NCBI GenBank assembly: GCA_022835595.1
Contig: BQUP01000005.1
Span: 434,001-498,000, forward strand
Direction: 5' to 3'
From: Cystobasidium ongulense
Lineage: Eukaryota; Basidiomycota; Cystobasidiomycetes; Cystobasidiales; Cystobasidiaceae
Length of the DNA stretch: 64,000 nucleotides
Part shown: in pieces, positions 22,081-31,983 of the stretch
Position numbering within the stretch: the first letter of the stretch is position 1
Layout: each line of letters begins with the position of its first letter
Position numbers and translations under genes: made by a program
The notes under the pieces: model-generated
What the model was told of the DNA's origin: nothing
Seen by the model: only the letters and a program-made list of their open reading frames with translations
Database searches by the model: none

Positions 22081-23181
22081 TCCGTGATGATTGAAGGAAA
22101 GTGTCTATTGAGATCAAGGTTTGGACCCGTGGGGTTAAAGAACGTGATTTAAATGAATGTGGTGTCTTGCAGTAGTCTTGATGGCGTCAATTGCGAGGAG
22201 GATCGGTCTGGTTTGTATCAGTTCAAGCAAGCATAACTCCCCTCCCACTCACGACAAGAGAACTTACCATGGTATCCAGATTGATCTTGCAACACCAGCG
22301 ACAAGAAAGTGAATAATAATTATTATAATGATCAAAACGTGCAAATGGAATTGTCACGGCCGCTTGTCGTGAGGTAACTTCCGTGAGATGACTTCATCGG
22401 CCAACGACGCAGGGCAATTGAGGCATGCGGATCGTGCTTCTCAGCTGCTTCAGGTCCTCATCAGGGACAGAGCACGCTGTGATGGAATCCATTGCCGATC
22501 TTTTTGGGATGCTTCGGCAGGATTTGATCAGCATCGCAAGGCTACCACCTTGCGCGCGCCTTGAGCCTACCCTACAGTACGATGACATGCGCGACCTTGC
22601 CTGCACGAGAGGTCTATGTAGGCTGCAGTGTACTGTAGAGCTGTCGATATCATGCAGATGCGCGGGACAGCTGGAGCCTTCCTATTTGAAAGCGTACCCG
22701 CGAGTAACGACAGTCGCAGTGTAGCGCTAGCCTTAGCTTCAGTCCAACCATTCCAGAGTCCAGAATCAGTCACTCGATATGTCAGTAGCAAGCGAAATCA
22801 CCAACGTCGACGACAGCATCTCCAGCCTCGGCTCAACGCAGCACTGCGAGCGGAGAAGAGTCGCTGATCGCTGCGGTGCGGTACTGCCATCGGCAGTGTC
22901 ACAAAGTCTTAGCTTGATGCACTGATTGTACAATCGATGTCTCTGAGGGTATGACTACTCGCACGAAACTAATCTCGTCAAACCTGATATTCTCACTTTG
23001 CTGCTGATTGATACCTCAGGGACCTGCCAGCTTCGAATTCCGTTGAGGGCTCGTTAGATGGATTTCGGCCTGTTGAACCTATGCAAGGTTGATCCTCTTA
23101 TTGTCGTTTCGAGATCTTTCTATCGCAGTTCACTGTCAACACAGACTCACGCAAGTCACGCAATCCATCACAATCGCATCA
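22081..23181. other. Spacer and upstream block of copy 5
   Basis: 22080-22700 holds no recognisable gene. From about 22740 the family upstream block begins, including CTCGTTAGATGG-like and GCAAGGTTGATCCTCTTAT words shared with copy 3. Confidence 0.45.
22846..22861 (+). promoter_or_regulatory. Conserved upstream element, copy 5
   Basis: GCGAGCGGAGAAGAGT, 336 bp before ATG 23182. Confidence 0.4.
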
Positions 23182-23895
23182 ATGTTCAAGGCATTTCCTC
23201 CGACTATTCTGGTAGTGGCAGTACTAGCACTACTTGCTGGTCTTGCCGATATCGCTTCGGCACAAGGCGTCTACCAAGAGTTCGAAATCACCAGCCCTAT
23301 CGTTATTACCGGGGTGACAATAATTCAGCCATATGGTGGGGATATATCACTAGGCAGGGCCATTTGCAGTACTATTCCAAACTGTATTGGTGTCTTCACC
23401 GGTAAGCTTATGCAGTGCCGCCTCTGACAATTCTGTATTTGCCTTTGTGATGTGTTAGAGCTGATATTCGTGTGCAACCCACTTGCTCATCTCACAATAC
23501 TATACCGGCTACAAAGAGCCTGGCCTCGGCAAAGCCGGCGTACTATTAAAATACGATGCATCTGCATCGCTGCCAAGGACTGAACCGTCCGCAACCATTC
23601 TCTGGAGGTCAGTAGCACGTTCAGCCTAAAGTGCACCTGCTAGTAGGATGTGACTGATTTGATTCTTTGTGTTCGGTTCATCAGATACGACGCCACCCAA
23701 GGCCCCTCTTGCAGCTCACAGTTTAATCAGTTCATAAACGAGCTTGGAAATTGTCAGTGCTCTGTCGGCCAAGTCCAGAACACTCCTTTCGGGTGCAAAC
23801 GTGCAACTCCCTCTGGTAGTTTTAACAAAAGGAGCAAGCAAGCAATTCGTGCTCGTGTGCAATTGCCGGGACGACCTCTCCAACCTCAGTATTAG
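23182..23895 (+). CDS. Small secreted cysteine-rich family protein, copy 5
   Basis: Exon 1: MFKAFPPTILVVAVLALLAG leader to IASA, mature QGVYQEFEITSPIVI, then AICSTIPNCIGVFTG with donor GTAAGC. Exon 2 starts after GGCTACAAAG and reads EPGLGKAGVLLKYDASASLP...ILW. Exon 3 reads YDATQGPSCSSQFNQFINEL, GNCQCSVGQVQNTPFGC, SGSFNKRSKQAIRARVQLP and GRPLQPQY. Six cysteines, about 170 aa. The nearer acceptor (TTAG before AGCTGATATTCG), which resembles the alternative in copy 1, would break the frame here. The acceptor used above is therefore the one that keeps every copy open. Confidence 0.7.
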
Positions 23896-24552
23896 GCAAA
23901 GTAGACAGATGCCTGTCGAAACTGCTGGATGGGTTGACGTACATATAGTCTTGTCAAAATTATAGCTGTAGGGTTGTTTTGCGTAACATAGAAAGTCATG
24001 AGTATTGACGTAACATGGACACTACTGCAGCATGGGCAGGCTGTACTGGCGTTGGTTCGCCTCCGAGTATATTGGTGTTTGCACGGGTAGTCGCGAGAAT
24101 GGAGTTTCCATGGGCTTCGGCTTCCTTTACAGAATTACAAAGCTAGGAAAGTGTGGACGTGTCTGGCCGTTTGGCCGTTTGGCCTGACATCCGCAAGCAT
24201 TTGTTCCGAATTTCTCGTGCAGGTCACGGTATGCTAGCTGTGGCATGGACCAAGCATTAGGTAGGAGTGAAACCCTGTCGATGTTACGCAAGAAAAGGAT
24301 GCGCGGGCTGGCAGCGCATGCTAGCAGCCTCATGTTGAATCGGATAGCATATTGCGTACTAATTTGCTAAGCTTCGCGGAAGTACAGGAGAGAAAAAGTC
24401 TAGTTACAGAAATCCGAAGCACTGTCCATCAATGTAACTCCCTTTTGTCGGTGACTGCCACAGCTTTCAACCATTGAGAGGTGTCTACGCTTATGCTGAT
24501 TCGTGCGATACGACTGTCAGAACAAGGTGGCTGAAGGGCAGCTCGCCTTCCA
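23896..24552. other. Spacer between converging copies 5 and 6
   Basis: The first part (23980-24130) is the shared downstream segment. A short GGCCGTTT tandem (three near-perfect units) lies at 24161-24183. No gene seen. Confidence 0.4.
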
Positions 24553-25273
24553 TCAATACTGGGGTTGAAGAGATCGTCCGGGCATTTGCACACGTGCACG
24601 AGCTGCTTTCCTGCTCCTACTGTTGAGACTGCCAGAGGGGGTTGGACCAGTGCAACCGTAACGAGTGTTCTGGCGTTGACCGGGAGCGCACTGGCATTGG
24701 CCATTTGAGCTTACGAATTGATCAGTAATTGAGCTGCAGGAGGGACCTTCAGTCGCATCGTATCTGATGACAGGCAAGAAGATATCAGTCACATGCCGCC
24801 GGAAATTGCGCTTCAACCTGAGTGTGGAGCTCTACTGACTTCCAGCTGACGCTCTCGTACGTATACCCTGGTACCCCACTGCCATCTTGTTGGTATCTTA
24901 TAAGAAGCCCGGAATCCCCGGCTTATGGAGCCCATATAGCAGGTGAAGTGAGGAGGAGGTCGCACACAAAAATCAGCTCTCCCATACTAAAATCGCAAAG
25001 CATATGGAAACACAGTCAGAAGTGCCGCTGCACAAGCTCACCGCTCAAGACCCCAATACAGTTCGGAATAGCATCGCAAGCGGCCCTGCCTGCTGATACA
25101 TCCCCGGAGTACTGGTCTATTATTTCGAGTCTATTAGGGAAACTGGTGGACCCAGAGAGTTGAAATTCTTGATAGGTGAATTGTGTGACTTGTGCAGAAG
25201 CGAGATCGGCGTGACCAGCAAGTAGTGCTAGAACTGCGGTTACTAGAACAATCGGAGAGGATGCCTTGAACAT
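24553..25273 (-). CDS. Small secreted cysteine-rich family protein, copy 6
   Basis: Exon 1 (from 25273): MFKASSPIVLVTAVLALLAG leader to LASA, mature start QVTQFTYQEFQLSGSTSF, AACDAIPNCIGVLSG, donor GTGAGC. Exon 2 after CTCCATAAG: AGDSGLLIRYQQDGSG...ESVSW. Exon 3: YDATEGPSCSSITDQFVSSN, GQCQCAPGQRQNTRYGC, NSRSRKAARARVQMPG, RSLQPQY, stop at 24553. Six cysteines. The dibasic pair of the other copies is SR here, so proteolytic release of the tail may differ. Inverted relative to copies 1-3 and 5. Confidence 0.7.
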
Positions 25274-26135
25274 TGATGCGCGTGGGATGTTTTGTGTGAT
25301 TTGGATTAGTCTGTGTTAATTGAACTGCAATAGAACCGTTTCGAAATAAGGACAAGAGAACCAACCTTGCACATGTTCAGCAAGGAAGAAAACCGTTCAA
25401 CGCAGCCTCAACCAAGGTTCGAGTCGGTAGGTCCCTGAGGTATCAATCATCAGCAAAGTGAGACAACGAAGGTTTGTTGAGGATAGTCTCGTGTGAGTAG
25501 TCATCCCTTCGGACACATTGAATGGACAATCAGTGCTACAATTCAAAGACTTTATTGACATTGCCGATCGCAGCGACCTCGTATTGATTATTGCGCTCTT
25601 CTCCGCTCGCCTTATCGAGTTGGTACGAGACTAGCGGTCTTGTTGATGGTGCGCTTGTCGTCTCACGAGCATTGCGGTTCCTGATTCTGAGATGATTGGT
25701 CCGAAACAGAAGCTGAGACTGCCGTACCTAGCATAATGGAATTTGTAATTCCATTCCGCCGAATCTTATGTGGCGCAAAACTGGACAAAAATCCACACTT
25801 CTTCCTGATGATGAGTTAGTCCAGGCTACAGCCAGCTGGCTGCCGCTTGTGCGAGAAATAGTGCAAAAGGTAACCTCGAGCGACTCTCGAATCTTCTCAC
25901 CATGGCCAGATACATCTCCCCTTGGGAAGCTTGCAAAAGAAGCCGAAGTGGGTATTTTTTTGGTGACACTTGCCCTGCCAAAATGGCGATGAATGCTTTG
26001 AGGCAAACCGATGCCAGTACAGCCGTCCTCTTGCTGCATTAGTGCCCATGCAGCTTTTCTATGTTGTTCAAGTCCAACTACAGTCACATAGTGTTACCGA
26101 AATGCTGCAAATGAAAAGCATCTATCTACATCTGC
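25274..26135. other. Upstream block of copy 6 and downstream flank of copy 7
   Basis: 25274-25640 is the family upstream block in reverse. 25740-26010, read in reverse, contains the downstream-flank words (CTTCGGCTTC, GGCTGTAGCC, CATCAGGAAGAAG). No gene. Confidence 0.5.
25593..25610 (-). promoter_or_regulatory. Conserved upstream element, copy 6
   Basis: On the minus strand this reads GCGAGCGGAGAAGAGCGC, about 337 bp before ATG 25273. Spacing therefore survives the inversion. Confidence 0.4.
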
Positions 26136-26857
26136 CTAATACTGAGGTTGGAGGGGTCGTCCCGGTAATTGCACACGAGCACGAATTGCTTGCTTGCTCC
26201 TTTTGAAGCTGCCAGAGGGGGTTGGACCTGTGCAACCGAAAGCTGTGTTCTGGCATTGTCCGGCCGCACATTGGCAGTTGCCGTTCAAGTCAATGATTTG
26301 ATCAGAAAATGAGGCGCAAGACGGGCCTTGGGTTGCGTCGTATCTGGTTAAAGAAAGCATATGCAAAACAGACGCTAGCCGCAAAATCGTTCAACAGCAG
26401 ACGTACTGACCTCCAGCTGACGGCCGTGTAACCAAAAGCTACGCGGGTTACGCCATCTGGATCATATCTTATGATAAATCCGGCGATACCGTCCGCTATT
26501 AATGTCAGTCGCCATTTGGATAAGAGGTAGATTCGAATCCCAGAACCTTATCAGCTCTGGTATCCCTAGGACGCCGAGCAGGCCAAGATTTCATACGCTA
26601 ATTGGTAGTTAAACAGGCTCACAATCTAAGACGCCAATACGGTCTGGAATCGTGCTGCAGAGGGCTTCCCCTACGTCCCTGGTTCCCTCGTATTGATCGA
26701 TGATGTTCACGGGGTCAGCAACGTTGAATGGGCCCGTGACCAAAAAGGACTTATAGCTGGATTGTGCAGAAGCGAAGACCGCCGCCATCAAGGCAGCGGC
26801 GAGGGCTAGCTGAACGCTGAGTATGTTAGCGTAGCTAAGGTAGCTACAGCACATCAA
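26136..26857 (-). CDS. Small secreted family protein, copy 7 (divergent)
   Basis: Exon 1 has its own leader (LSVQLALAAALMAAVFASA), mature QSSYKSFLVTGPFNV, then ALCSTIPDRIGVLD with donor GTGAGC. Exon 2 starts after CATTAATAG: DGIAGFIIRYDPDGVTRV...AVSW. Exon 3: YDATQGPSCASFSDQIIDLN, GNCQCAAGQCQNTAFGC, PSGSFKRSKQAIRARVQLP, GRPLQPQY, stop 26136. The exon 1 PNCIG cysteine is replaced (PDRIG), but exon 3 has an extra one (GQCQ), so the disulfide pattern probably differs. The N-terminal half has diverged most, while the tail is unchanged. Confidence 0.6.
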
Positions 26858-27951
26858 CTACGTGATGTTTCAGTAGCATCCGCATACTGTGTGAAGGTAT
26901 TACAGCGGACTGTGTGGTTCGGAATCATGCACCATGTGAGAGACGGCTTCTAGGATAAATGAGTAGAGAACGAAAGAACCCCGTTGTCGAAGTGGAATCT
27001 TAATTTGCAGGATGACTTCAATTTTTTTTTTTGGCTGAGATCTCCTCCACACCGATGGAGCGGTAGGTAGCTACTAAAAAACAAAGCAGGTGCAGATGTT
27101 TTGGTGTGATTGACACCCCTCGAGCCCGTCACATCCTTTGGTGCAAGCGTAACTCACAATGTAGACTCTGCCTAACGCGTCACTGGAATTCGAAACATGT
27201 CTCTCCTGAGTGTTTTGGGCTTTAATGTTCATTGGGCTGACACCACTGTCCACTCGCAGCGCTTGAAATATGATCCAGCATTGCAAACCACGGCGACGAC
27301 ACGAGACAGAACCCATATCTGCTGATAGGTATGGCCTACTGCAACGTAAGCTCCTGGCACCGACTGCACCCCCGCTCGAAAGATTGACTGTGCTGAAGAT
27401 AGCCTAAAAACTGTAGTCGTGTAAGAGTAGTGAGAGCTGCGGGCCGCCCTCCGTTGAGAGAAACCATCTGCCAACCTGATCACACGAGTATAGTAACGCT
27501 ACGTGAGGGCGTACCGGTGTCGTGTCCGTTCCCGGCCGTTCAGGGCTTTATTGATTGATAGATTGGATGCCCTCGAATCTGTCTGCGATGCAATGCAAAG
27601 CCAGAGCGGGCGGCACCAGCTACAGTCAAGAGATAACTTACTGCAGCCATTTGCAGCAAAAGCAGTGTCGGGACGAAGACCTGGCCTGAAGTGCTTCTCA
27701 ACATCGCCTTGCTTCGTCTCTTTCGTGTCTTCCGTTTTTTCAAGACTCCGGTTTCTTAGATTGCCGGACCATGGATTAGTCATCTCCCAGTCGCCTCATT
27801 TGTAAGCCGGACGCCTCGACGAGTAGAAGCCGGAGTGGCAAAAGTCAAGCCCGTCGAATTATCATCTTTCAGAATTTCAAGCATCTCAGCCGCATCCCAA
27901 CCACCTGAAAAGTCCATTGCAGAAAGCTTTCCAGTCCCCTCATAAGATACC
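26858..27951. other. Spacer with no confident gene
   Basis: A pure T run lies near 27021-27033. The open frames at 27229-27483 (minus) and 27499-27783 (both strands) show no family features and no shared splice logic, so none is called. 27790-27951 is probably the cytochrome c peroxidase leader. Confidence 0.35.
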
Positions 27952-29301
27952 ATGAGCACAACAAGCACCGACGATATTCCCGACATTTCGCGGTTCAAAG
28001 GTTAGTCGAGCTTCGTTATCGTCTCTGGCTAGTCTGCGGACAAGGGCAGTGTTTCACCGCAGCGAACAGGGCAGAAGTGTTCACAGCGGGGCATCGACCA
28101 CCAACTAATAGTTGTCTTCCTTCCAAACGCCTCTTAGCCGTACGCGAGGATATTCTCTCCATCCTGGATCAGCCTGAAGTGCGTTTCAAAAAGCATGTAG
28201 AAGCCGGCAACAGCTAGCTCGACGTGCATCGCAGCAACACTCGAGCTAAGGAGCTAACCATACACCTTGCAATTCCTATGATATTCGCAGTATGACGATG
28301 GCTCGGCTGGTCCTGTTCTTGTCCGCCTCGCATGGCATGCTTCTGGAACCTACGACCAGACGACAAAGACCGGTGGATCGCAAGGCGCTGGAATGAGATA
28401 TGAAGCTGAGGGCGGCGACCCGGCGAATGCAGGCTTACAGCACGCACGGGTCTTCCTAGAGCCCGTCAAGGCGAAGCACCCGTGGATCACCTACTCAGAG
28501 TGAGTGATTCACTATCTTTCATGTGCATCATTCGGTGGCGTTGTGCAATCATCGAGCAATCATGCTGATCCGAGATGTACTACTGCCCTTGTTATCTGCA
28601 GCTTGTGGACTTTAGCTGGCGTAGTAGCGATTGAAGCAATGCAAGGGCCCAAGATCCCATGGAGACCAGGGCGGACCGATTTTGTCGATGAGTCGAAAGT
28701 TCCGCCACGAGGGCGCTTACCAGACGGAGCCCAAGCATGCGACCACATTCGCCAAGTCTTCCAGAAGCAAATGCCCTTCAACGACCAAGAAACAGTAGCA
28801 CTCTGTGGCGCTCATAATCTAGGCCGATGTCATTCGGATAGAAGCGGCTGGGAAGGACCCTGGGTGTCGAATCCGACTCGTTTCTCTAATCTATATTTCA
28901 AGCAGCTGTTCAAGATGAAATGGGAAAAGAAGAATTGGGATGGTCCTGTTCAATTCGCCAATAACTCGCTCGGAGAAGAATTAATGATGTTACCCACGGA
29001 CATGGCGTTATTGGAAGACGATTCGTTCAAAGACTGGGCACAGAAATACGCAGATGATAAAGAACTATTTTATGATCATTTCTCGAAGGCTTTTGCTAAG
29101 CTTATAGAACTTGGAGTAGACAGAGTACACAACCCATATGAGGCCGCACCGAAGAAATCGGATGAACCTGGTGCACCTGGTGCTGGTGAAGATGGAGAAG
29201 CACAACCATTGGCTGAAGAGAACGAACAGAAGAAGAAGAGTGCAGTGGTTGGAGGGTGCCCTTTTGTGCCATCTTCCGGCAAAGTCAAAGCGAAGCTCTA
29301 G
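27952..29301 (+). CDS. Cytochrome c peroxidase (class I heme peroxidase)
   Basis: Exons begin at ATG 27952 ([16 protein letters not shown]), then [14 protein letters not shown], then [20 protein letters not shown] from about 28292, then [20 protein letters not shown] from about 28602 to the stop. Distal-site Arg, Trp and His are in [12 protein letters not shown], the proximal His is in [12 protein letters not shown], the electron-transfer Trp is in GWEGPW, and the His-partner Asp is in [10 protein letters not shown]. The enzyme reduces H2O2 with electrons from cytochrome c. The protein starts directly at the catalytic domain without an obvious mitochondrial presequence. It has an acidic C-terminal extension ending [14 protein letters not shown], so it may be a cytosolic or hybrid-type peroxidase rather than the intermembrane-space Ccp1. 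Confidence 0.88.
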
Positions 29302-29670
29302 ATTCTCAGCTCGCCGCCTCCCATAAGACAGCTTTCACCCGAGTAGCTATATGTCCTTTCATAGCAGAGTAGACTGAACAGCCATATATATCCAACAGCA
29401 AACATAGATGTTCTCTTAGCAGACATTTAGATCGTTCGCACTACATCATAGATAGAGATTGCACTTGCAAATTAGATTACAGATTCGTATATTACTCGTA
29501 TCTCACTGCAAACTAGAGTATAGTCCTCTGAGCCTCTGCAGATTACACATACGACGGCGTCGCAATATAGTATCACATTGACTAGTTCAAACGCAATGGT
29601 GCCCATCACTAATTCTGCTAGAGTCAGCAAAGACCAGGTCCTCTGCGATGTAACCAAGCTGATCATTGCA

Positions 29671-31009
29671 TCACAGCAATTTGATGTTGTTCCAGAAGTC
29701 CTTCTGTGTGATGTAAAGTAAGCCGACCTGCCCATTTGTCCTCGTGTTTGACTCAGTCGATTTCCAGCCATGTTCAAATAGTATCTTGGTGTCTTCTTCG
29801 GCTGCGCATGTAGCCCAAAGCCGTGTGCAACGCACTTCCGTCAGGAACGCATAGTGACAGATAGACTTGAGGTAAGGTGCGAGCTCCTGCCATGATAAAT
29901 TGGATTGTCCTTCAAGGTGTATCACTAGGAATCCAAGTGACAATGTCTGTTAGCTGCGCGGAACGGGTGTGTCCGAAAGAATCCATATTTGTACCTCTAT
30001 CATAATCGTTAATTTCGGAAGCGATGATTTCCAATGCTGGGTCCTCTAAGGCCCACGACAATTGTATCTGCAGCGAGAGATCCTTTGCGGTCGCCGAGGG
30101 TGAGATAGTGATCCGTTCCGAGCCTCGAGCGGCTGTCTGTACATAAAGTCGACAATGGTTGTTTGAAGCCAGATCATAGCGGGAGTATACGAGCTCTGGG
30201 GAAGCGAGCGAAGGCGGAGGTCGGGCGGGATGTGCGACTGGTCGGCGGGATCCATTGAAAGACTGGATGGCGAAGAAGGGAAATGCCGGCGAGAGGAGAT
30301 GTGGCTCTGCGTGTTGATATAATTGAAGAAGGAAGGAAGGTGTAACTGGTAGGGAAAGGTCAAGTGGGATGCCTAGATTTATGATTGCCTTCTGGGCGCT
30401 TGGTCCGACTGCCTCAGGGTCAAGAAGGTTTAACCTGAGCGCGTCTTCACCACTTTTTGCTAGAGCTGCAAATAGACAGCAGTATATAGCTTGAGATAAA
30501 CGAGTCGTGTGTCTGTGCGATAATTTTGCTGTTGAAGGATGAACATGCAAGGTCCATTTTGCAGGTATCCCAATCGAAGGTACGCCATCACCTCGTTCAA
30601 GCGTGCAAGCGACGCCATCGTTTACGCAAGCGAAAGCATGTGACCCTAGGCATTCCACTGGAGGACATTCTTCTGATAGAGATGCGCGGAAAGTGCGTCC
30701 GTCAAGTTGTCTTTCCAGGTTTTGAGTATGTGCAGGTGAGCTGGCTAAAGCGACGACAGCAGAAGCAGCCATAGGTTTGATTTCTGGAGTCTTTTCTTCT
30801 TCTTCCTCGTCGTCATATTTGGGTCTCCAATTCATGCTGTATGAATTGCTGAACTGTGTGCCGTTTGTTTTGGTCGGATTAGCTGGCGCGTGTCTTGACG
30901 GTGGTAGTAGACCAGGTATCGGTCCAAGCTTCGAGGTCGAGGGGACAGCTGGCTTGTCGCTCTCTGCGATCTCGTCTAGCTGCGGTTTCCAGTTCATCGA
31001 ATATGCCAT
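29671..31009 (-). CDS. Uncharacterised protein with two YSMNW motifs
   Basis: Two exons: a long one from ATG 31009 to EINDYDRG (about 29994), and, after an intron of about 65 nt, VIHLEGQSNLSWQELAPYLK to the stop near 29671. The N-terminus carries the motif YSMNWKPQLDE at residues 3-13 and again as YSMNWRPKYDDEEEEE at about residues 57-72. The middle part (GIPAKWTLHVHPSTAKLSHR, RLSQAIYCCLFAAL) looks globular. No enzyme motif, membrane helix or signal peptide is seen. I do not recognise the family. The gene is head-to-head with the SFT1-like SNARE, 169 bp between start codons. Confidence 0.65.
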
Positions 31010-31178
31010 TATCGCTGGTTACAGCTGGCATAGGTCCTGGTACAGAGGCAACCTGCAAGACGCTCGAACAGACCAGTCCAAGACCCTCTTGCTTCCTCCG
31101 ACCGAAGATCCGATACTCGCTCGTGGACGTCGAGCAAAGCGCGTGTGGGCCCTTGAAGGAGGCTGTAGTGCAGCATCA

Positions 31179-31694
31179 ATGAGGTGCGCCGTAGCAGCTT
31201 GACGCCGTAACGCGTTTTGCCCTCTCCAAGCTGATATATGTATCGCTTGAATTGCCATGAAGCAGCCGACGTCAAGATGCCAACACCCTCGAGCAGCAGA
31301 ACGATGCGCAGCTCGACGAGCTCCACGGCAAGCTGCGAGCTCTCCATGCTGTTCGTCAACGACACTTGCCATTGTGGTAATGCTCAGCACCCTCTGAAGC
31401 TGCTTATCTGCATGTACAGGTGACGATCGACATCCACAACGACTCTCGCGGACAGAACAATCTCCTCGACACGACAGTGGGTAGACTGAGTTATGCGACT
31501 CGCAACACCACCGCTGACACCGTCTCGGGCGACCTGACCAGTCCAACTCTTTCGACAACTTTACAACATCCCTTACCAGCTCGGCAGGTCGGCTGGGTCG
31601 CTCAATACAAGACCGAAGAAGTCAACCAAGGACTATTGCATATGCAGTGTGCGGTGTAGTAGTAGTTTTCTTCCTCGTACGGTATCTCTGGTAG
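31179..31694 (+). CDS. SFT1/BET1-like Qc-SNARE
   Basis: Four exons: 31179-31183 (only ATGAG), 31263-31350, 31420 to about 31476, and 31542-31694. Spliced, it encodes about 99 aa: MSSRRQDANTLEQQNDAQLD, ELHGKLRALHA, VTIDIHNDSRGQNNLLDTT, SNSFDNFTTSLTSSAGRL, then the membrane anchor IAYAVCGVVVVFFLVRYLW. The length, the heptad SNARE helix and the C-terminal anchor fit Sft1 (about 97 aa in yeast), an intra-Golgi Qc-SNARE. Bet1 is the alternative. No single reading frame shows this gene, since each intron changes frame. Confidence 0.7.
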
Positions 31695-31983
31695 CAGCAA
31701 GCAGTCTTACTCCCCAGCTTTGACTATCCATCGACTCGCAAGTGCAAAAGCCCTCGCTTGATCTGGCCTTCTCTCGCAAATTACTCTGATAATCGGGTAC
31801 ACGTGTAGTGCTATGAATAACATTCTAGATACATACGGCGGGAAACTCCATGTTCCGCCGGCGTCCAGCGGCCGAAGTACTCTAAGACAAATGTGCACGT
31901 GTTTTGAAAGCAACAACAGACTGACTTTGAACAGCACCCACACCTTGAAAATGATACCTGGATGTTGCAATCCTGATAGTCTC

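Noticed and set aside
22310-22340. A/T-rich inverted-looking segment near AATAATAATTATTATAATGATC
   Set aside because: Short simple-sequence palindrome; no terminal repeats or transposon genes nearby.
26520-26545. Minus-strand B-box-like GGGATTCGAATC inside intron 1 of copy 7, suggesting a tRNA
   Set aside because: The flanking bases do not form a T-stem, and no acceptor stem or A-box was found at the right distance.
16500-27000. Transposon or LTR element as the cause of the cluster expansion
   Set aside because: No transposase, reverse transcriptase or long terminal repeats were found; duplicated units are best explained by segmental duplication.
27499-27783. Overlapping open frames on both strands, one starting Lys/Arg-rich like ribosomal protein L41
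   Set aside because: The basic run does not match L41, and the frame continues far beyond its 25 residues without features.
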